Positions 27,131 through 32,111 of a DNA stretch of 32,111 nt are shown piece by piece (positions within the stretch are counted from its first letter, which is position 1; each line of letters starts with the position of its first letter). The notes beneath the pieces are model-generated. The model had not been told where the DNA came from, did not search any database, and saw only the letters and a list, made by a program, of their open reading frames with translations. The stretch is from Candidatus Arcanibacter lacustris. Its GTDB lineage: Bacteria > Pseudomonadota > Alphaproteobacteria > Rickettsiales > Arcanibacteraceae. Made by a program: the position numbers and the translations under genes. Location: positions 1-32,111 of the forward strand of contig JYHA01000023.1 of NCBI GenBank assembly GCA_000970895.1. The letters run 5' to 3'.

Positions 27131-27165
27131 TCCCATCTTAAATAAATATAAAAAGCAGTAGCATT

Positions 27166-28242
27166 TTGAGTTTCAAAGATAATTTAAATAAAATCATAGA
27201 TCGTCATAACGAGCTTAGGGATAAATTATCCAGCTCAACTTTTGATAAAGGTGGTGATTTTGTTACTTTCTCAAAAGAATATTCTGATTTAACACCTATA
27301 GTTGAAAAAATATCAATTTTACTTGAAGCAGAAAAAGATCTAGAAAATTTAAAGCAAATTATCGATGATCCTGAGTCTGATTCTGATTTGAAAGAAATGG
27401 CTAAAGAAGAGCTATTATCCTTACAAGATTCCTTTCCTAAAATGGAATTAGAAGTTAAATTATCATTATTACCTAAAGATGAAGCTGATGCTAAAAATGC
27501 TATTTTAGAGGTTAGGGCGGGAACAGGTGGTGATGAGGCTGCTCTTTTTGCTGGTCAATTATTTAGAATGTATCAACATTATGCTGAAAACAAAGGCTGG
27601 AAATTCGAAATTCTATCCGTATCAGAAACAGGAATAGGTGGCTATAAAGATGCATCTGCTGTGATATCTGGCACTAATGTTTTCTCTAAAATGAAATTTG
27701 AATCAGGTGTACATAGAGTTCAAAGAGTGCCTGAAACTGAGTCAAGTGGTAGAATTCATACATCTGCAGCAACCGTTGCTGTTCTTCCTGAAGCAGAAGA
27801 AGTGGATGTTAATATAGAAGAAAAAGATTTAAGAATAGATGTGTTTAGATCAAGTGGTCCTGGTGGTCAGTCAGTTAATACAACAGATAGTGCGGTAAGA
27901 ATTGTGCATATTCCAAGTGGAATAGTAGTGCAACAACAAGATGAAAAGTCTCAGCATAAAAATAAAGCCAAAGCTTTGAAGATCTTGCGTTCTAAGATCT
28001 ATGAAATGGAAAGAGACGCTATAGATAAAGAACGTGCTGCTCAAAGAAAGGGGCAAGTTGGATCGGGTGATAGATCTGAGAGAATTAGAACTTATAATTT
28101 CCCACAAGGTCGTATTACCGATCATAGGATTAATTTGACTCTATATAGAATTGACTCCATTATGTTTGAAGGGGATCTTGACGAATTAATTAACGCTCTA
28201 ATTGCAGAATATGAAGCTAATAGACTTTCAGAAGCATTATAA
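27166..28242 (+). CDS. prfA: Peptide chain release factor 1
   Basis: 358 aa, TTG start. [20 protein letters not shown], the GGQ motif in [20 protein letters not shown], and [24 protein letters not shown]. Confidence 0.96.
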   Translation: MSFKDNLNKIIDRHNELRDKLSSSTFDKGGDFVTFSKEYSDLTPIVEKISILLEAEKDLENLKQIIDDPESDSDLKEMAKEELLSLQDSFPKMELEVKLSLLPKDEADAKNAILEVRAGTGGDEAALFAGQLFRMYQHYAENKGWKFEILSVSETGIGGYKDASAVISGTNVFSKMKFESGVHRVQRVPETESSGRIHTSAATVAVLPEAEEVDVNIEEKDLRIDVFRSSGPGGQSVNTTDSAVRIVHIPSGIVVQQQDEKSQHKNKAKALKILRSKIYEMERDAIDKERAAQRKGQVGSGDRSERIRTYNFPQGRITDHRINLTLYRIDSIMFEGDLDELINALIAEYEANRLSEAL

Positions 28243-29584
28243 ATTACCATTACTACTACTTGTAATAATTACAGTTATTAGAATTTTTTTTCTTTATTAT
28301 TATAATCTGAATTTATATGCTGATGAGGCTCAATATTTTGGATGGTCTCGCAATTTAGATTTTGGTTACTATTCCAAACCCCCTATGGTTGCTTTTGTTA
28401 TTAGAATCTCTACCATGATATTTGGTGAATCAGAAACAGCAATTAGAATTTTCTCTCCTATTTTTCATTTTCTTACATCGGTTGTTATCTACCATTTAGG
28501 AAAAAAACTATATAATGAAAAGGTTGCTTATTATGCTTGCTTTCTTTATATAACTCTTCCTGCTGTTACATTTTCTTCTAATTTGATGACTACTGATCCT
28601 ATTTTGTTATTTTTTTGGGCTTTGACTGCGCTGTTATTTTTATCAGAGATGTGGTTGGTGGCTGGGATTGGCTTTGGCCTTGGTATGATGACAAAATATA
28701 GTATGGCAATGTTCATACCATCTGCTGCTATTTATTTATATTGGCGGGATCGTAACTTTTATTGGCTAAAAAACCCTAATTTATATGTATCTTTATTAGT
28801 GGGTTTAGCGGTTTTTTCTCCAAATATTTATTGGAATATTAAGCATGATATGGTTAGTTTTGCTCATCTCATAGATATATCACATGCTAAAGAATCATCT
28901 TTTAATGCTAGAAAAATACTAGAGTTTTTATTGATACAAATTGCTATTATTGGTCCAGTTCTTAGCTGTTTAGCAATCGGATTGAGAGAAAACAATAGGC
29001 ATAAATATGTAATTTCCCTATGTTTGCCTATTTTGATTTTTACTTCATTTTTGAGTCTGTTTTTTAATGCTTATGGTAATTGGGCAGTGCCTGCTTATAT
29101 TGGTTTTATTGTTTGGGTATCTGCTTATCGCTGCGCTAATGGTCTGGGTGACGAACCTAGAGTATGTAATGAAAAATTATTAAAACTAGCAATTACTAGT
29201 AATGTCATTGTTGCAATATTAATCTACTCTTCTCCATTATTTGTAAATTTTCTACCATCGGATCCTTTTAAAAGAGTATCTGGATGGAGGGAGTTTGGTG
29301 TTTGTGTATCGGAGCTTGCAAAGCGTCATCCTGATGCCTTGATTATTAGTGATGATCGTAAAATTACAGCTGAACTTATTTATTATATAGGGATGGACAA
29401 TAGGAATAAAATAAGAAAATGGAATCACTTTAAAGAAATAAAAAATCATTATGATATGACCATTCCGCTTAAAGAAATTCCATCGGAAATGATTCTGGTA
29501 TTTAAATACAATATACCAGAATCATTTAATTGTAATAAAGTGAGTTATATAAATGGATTGAGTATATATTATTGCAAATACTAA
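28211..29584 (+). CDS. GT39-family (ArnT/PMT-like) membrane glycosyltransferase
   Basis: Polytopic; [51 protein letters not shown] is a typical ArnT/PMT N-terminal motif. The ATG at 28211 is favoured over the TTG at 28202; either overlaps prfA. Confidence 0.8.
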   Translation: MKLIDFQKHYKLPLLLLVIITVIRIFFLYYYNLNLYADEAQYFGWSRNLDFGYYSKPPMVAFVIRISTMIFGESETAIRIFSPIFHFLTSVVIYHLGKKLYNEKVAYYACFLYITLPAVTFSSNLMTTDPILLFFWALTALLFLSEMWLVAGIGFGLGMMTKYSMAMFIPSAAIYLYWRDRNFYWLKNPNLYVSLLVGLAVFSPNIYWNIKHDMVSFAHLIDISHAKESSFNARKILEFLLIQIAIIGPVLSCLAIGLRENNRHKYVISLCLPILIFTSFLSLFFNAYGNWAVPAYIGFIVWVSAYRCANGLGDEPRVCNEKLLKLAITSNVIVAILIYSSPLFVNFLPSDPFKRVSGWREFGVCVSELAKRHPDALIISDDRKITAELIYYIGMDNRNKIRKWNHFKEIKNHYDMTIPLKEIPSEMILVFKYNIPESFNCNKVSYINGLSIYYCKY

Positions 29585-30152
29585 TAAACAATAGTTTATC
29601 GATTAATAATAGGGGATCCTTTCTTGTTGTTAATGATGGGGGTTTTTCCGGAAAGAGATTGCCGTATGTTTCGCCCGATTTTTCTGCGAATGTTTTTAGT
29701 AAGGATGTTTTTAAAGGGCTGCTATTTCCAGTTGCTTTTAATGCTGAATAAGCTGTTTTTACTGCGCTATCGATAACATTTCCTGTGTTTTCTCCATTTT
29801 TAACCTTTTCTATTGTTGTATTAAAATTATTTCCTGTTGCAGCAATGTCCTCTACAAAAGATTTCATAGATTCTTGTAAATTTTTCTCTAAAATTTCTAT
29901 AGTTGTTTTTTGACTATTCTTGCCTTTTTTAAAGGAATCAATCATTCCTAGGGCATCAGAGCTTATGCCTACATATTTTGATATTTTTGGCGATTTTTTG
30001 CCAGAAAGGGTAGCCAATCCACTAGTTGCTGATGCATCATTTTCTGCAATTGATCCTAATGTTGTGGTAGTAACAATTCCTGTTATGACTTTCTTTAGAG
30101 GTTTTGCAGAAGCTTTAGCAAGTCTTTTGAGTAGTTCTGGATTGATTGCCAT
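29526..30152 (-). CDS. Hypothetical protein, Lys/Ser/Thr-rich, 208 aa
   Basis: Long ORF with uniform coding character (MAINPELLKRLAKASAKPLKKVITGIV...). No recognised family. The tail overlaps the convergent GT39 gene. Confidence 0.6.
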   Translation of the reverse strand: MAINPELLKRLAKASAKPLKKVITGIVTTTTLGSIAENDASATSGLATLSGKKSPKISKYVGISSDALGMIDSFKKGKNSQKTTIEILEKNLQESMKSFVEDIAATGNNFNTTIEKVKNGENTGNVIDSAVKTAYSALKATGNSSPLKTSLLKTFAEKSGETYGNLFPEKPPSLTTRKDPLLLIDKLLFISICNNIYSIHLYNSLYYN

Positions 30153-30202
30153 AATAGTTCCTCGATGTTATTAATTATATTATTGCAAGTGGTCTTTTAG
30201 TT

Positions 30203-30421
30203 TTATCTTGAGTTTTCTTGCGTAATTCTATTTTTATGTTGTATTGCAAGTGTGTTATGAATTCTTTCGTTCTTGCTGTCTTCTTTTGTGTTTTTTAAAA
30301 GCACTTCCCTTTTTCTTAATAATTCTTTATCTAGTTTATTGATAGCCTGAAGGGGCTGTTTTTTTCTTAGATTAGATATTATTTGTTTTAACGTAAAGTC
30401 ATTTGGGTCATTTACTGCCAT
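30203..30421 (-). CDS. Hypothetical small basic protein, 72 aa
   Basis: MAVNDPNDFTLKQIISNLRKKQPLQAINKLDKELLRKREVLL..., preceded by a purine-rich Shine-Dalgarno (AAAAGGAGAT on the minus strand just upstream of the ATG). Confidence 0.55.
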   Translation of the reverse strand: MAVNDPNDFTLKQIISNLRKKQPLQAINKLDKELLRKREVLLKNTKEDSKNERIHNTLAIQHKNRITQENSR

Positions 30422-30485
30422 TTTTAAATCTCCTTTTGCTTATAGACTTAATCTTAGCATTAATAAATTAATATTTTATTAATGA

Positions 30486-32102
30486 CTACCTCATAAATTC
30501 TTGCCAAATAATAGCAGGAGCTCCTCCGCCCGTTACTTTGTTCATTGGTTTGTTATCATCATTTCCTACCCATATACCGCAAGTTACTTGATCATCAAAT
30601 CCTATAAACCAAGCATCTTTATAGTTTTGAGTAGTGCCAGTTTTACCATAAGTTGATTTATGATTAATTTTGGCTGCACCTCCAGTGCCATTATCTATTA
30701 CTTCTTTGAGTAGAGATTTCATAATATGGTTTGTGTTACTAGATATTACTTGAGTTTCTTGGTTATGTGTTTTTTTAAACAATAATTTTCCTTTGGGGTT
30801 TTTTATCTCGGTAATTGCATAAGGAATAGTTCTTCTACCATTATTATTAATAACAGCAAAGCTACTAGTTAAATCAAGTAAGCTAACTTCTGCAATTCCT
30901 AGAGATATGCTTGGATGCGGGCTCATATTGGCATTAATTCCAAGTTTTTTAGCTAGTCTAATTAAATTTCCTCTACCAGCATTTTCAGTAAGCCTAACTG
31001 CCACAGTATTGATTGATTTAGCAAAAGCTTCCTTAAGTCTAATTTCCCCTAAATAATTCCTAGTATAGTTTTTGGGATGCCATTTGCCAATGTTGATTGG
31101 AGCATCAATAACTTTTGAATATTCATTTAAATTATTTTGTTCGATGGCATTTAAATAGACGAATAATTTAAAAGCCGATCCTGATTGTCTGTGAGACATA
31201 GTTGCTCTATTAAATGGGCTTTCTCTATAGTTTTTACCGCCCACCATCGATAAGATGCTTCCATCTTTGCTAAGCGCTACCAAAGCAGATTGCTTGATAT
31301 TTAGTTTTTCTCCATGATGTGCTAAATAGTTTTTAATTACTTGTTCGCCCCTAGTTTGCATTGAGGGATTAAGAGTGGTTTTGATGATTAAATCCGTTTG
31401 GGTGTCTTCTATAATATTTTGTGCTAGATCTAATACATAATCACAGAAATATAAACTATTACCAGATCCTAGGGCTGATGTTTCTAAGAACACAGGATTA
31501 TCTGATATGTCTTGGATGTCTTTTTCTGTTATATAGCCAGCATCTTCCATATTAAGTAAAACTTGATATGCTCTTTCTCCTGATAATTCAATATTATTGG
31601 TAGGAGAATATTTTGATGGAGCTTTGAGAAGACCTGCAATAATTGATGCTTCATATAAATTAATATCTTTTAGATCTTTGCCAAAATAATATTTGGCAGC
31701 TCCATCAATCCCATAAATACCAGCACCAAGATAAACTCTATTTAAATACATAGTGAGTATTTCTTGTTTGGAAAATTTATGTTCTAAATATAGGGCTAGA
31801 ACTAATTCTTGTATTTTTCTTTTGATGGTTTTATCTGAGGATAGGAAGGCAATTTTAGCTAATTGTTGAGTGATGCTACTACCACCTTGTACTACATAAC
31901 CTGCCTTGTAATTGCTATAAAAAGCACGGATAATGCCAATTAAATCTATGCCAAAATGATTGAAGAATCTTCGATCTTCTGTTGCTATTACCGCATTTGC
32001 AATATTTTTTGGAATGTCATTATAGGAGGTATATTTACTATATAAATCACCATAATTGGTTAGAATAAGATTGTTCGAAGCTAAAATGGTAATCTTTCTC
32101 TG
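30486..32102 (-). CDS. Second class A PBP (GT51 + transpeptidase); 5' end anomalous at window edge
   Basis: The track ORF starts at 31751, but the open frame continues upstream: QRKITILASNNLILTNYGDLYSKYTSYNDIPKNIANAVIATEDRRFFNHFGIDLIGIIRAFYSNYKAGYVVQGGSSITQQLAKIAFLSSDKTIKRKIQELVLALYLEHKFSKQEILT-MYLNRVYLG... It is bounded by in-frame TAG at 32105..32103. Transpeptidase SAFKLF, SINT and KTGTTQN. Confidence 0.85.
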   Translation of the reverse strand, partial: QRKITILASNNLILTNYGDLYSKYTSYNDIPKNIANAVIATEDRRFFNHFGIDLIGIIRAFYSNYKAGYVVQGGSSITQQLAKIAFLSSDKTIKRKIQELVLALYLEHKFSKQEILTMYLNRVYLGAGIYGIDGAAKYYFGKDLKDINLYEASIIAGLLKAPSKYSPTNNIELSGERAYQVLLNMEDAGYITEKDIQDISDNPVFLETSALGSGNSLYFCDYVLDLAQNIIEDTQTDLIIKTTLNPSMQTRGEQVIKNYLAHHGEKLNIKQSALVALSKDGSILSMVGGKNYRESPFNRATMSHRQSGSAFKLFVYLNAIEQNNLNEYSKVIDAPINIGKWHPKNYTRNYLGEIRLKEAFAKSINTVAVRLTENAGRGNLIRLAKKLGINANMSPHPSISLGIAEVSLLDLTSSFAVINNNGRRTIPYAITEIKNPKGKLLFKKTHNQETQVISSNTNHIMKSLLKEVIDNGTGGAAKINHKSTYGKTGTTQNYKDAWFIGFDDQVTCGIWVGNDDNKPMNKVTGGGAPAIIWQEFMR

Positions 32103-32111
32103 CTATTTCTA

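Overview
AT-rich chromosomal window. Gene content and sequence style look Rickettsiales/Rickettsiaceae-like, but this is inferred without any database search. Most of the window is housekeeping: the ettA C-terminus, tatA, exoD-like, a class A PBP, pepP, pgi, a queuosine-precursor transporter plus tgt, thrS, infC, an M15 peptidase, mutL, mreB/mreC, tRNA-Thr, prfA, a GT39 glycosyltransferase and a second class A PBP. The accessory parts stand out more. (i) A minus-strand cluster, roughly 11.1-3.5 kb, encodes a VirB2-like pilin, a VirB4-like ATPase with a degenerate Walker B, a 1340-aa secreted Cys-rich protein with sushi/CCP-like C-terminal modules, and a solute-binding protein whose signal peptide appears to be broken by a 1-nt frameshift. 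(ii) A family of nested palindromic intergenic elements folds as a cloverleaf with interchangeable hairpin tips (copies near 11.5, 19.9, 20.9 and 25.7 kb). (iii) A 615-aa multi-TM protein is built from a repeated ~100-120 aa unit with the signature NDHxxxG...P.Y...E.YCNxYxC. (iv) A Phd/PIN toxin-antitoxin pair has a near-palindrome in its promoter spacer. (v) infC is apparently initiated at ATA. (vi) The GT51 part of the second PBP is preceded by an in-frame TAG and has no standard start codon. (vii) The tRNA-Thr(UGU) has two mispaired stem positions. All family calls come from recognising motifs by eye.
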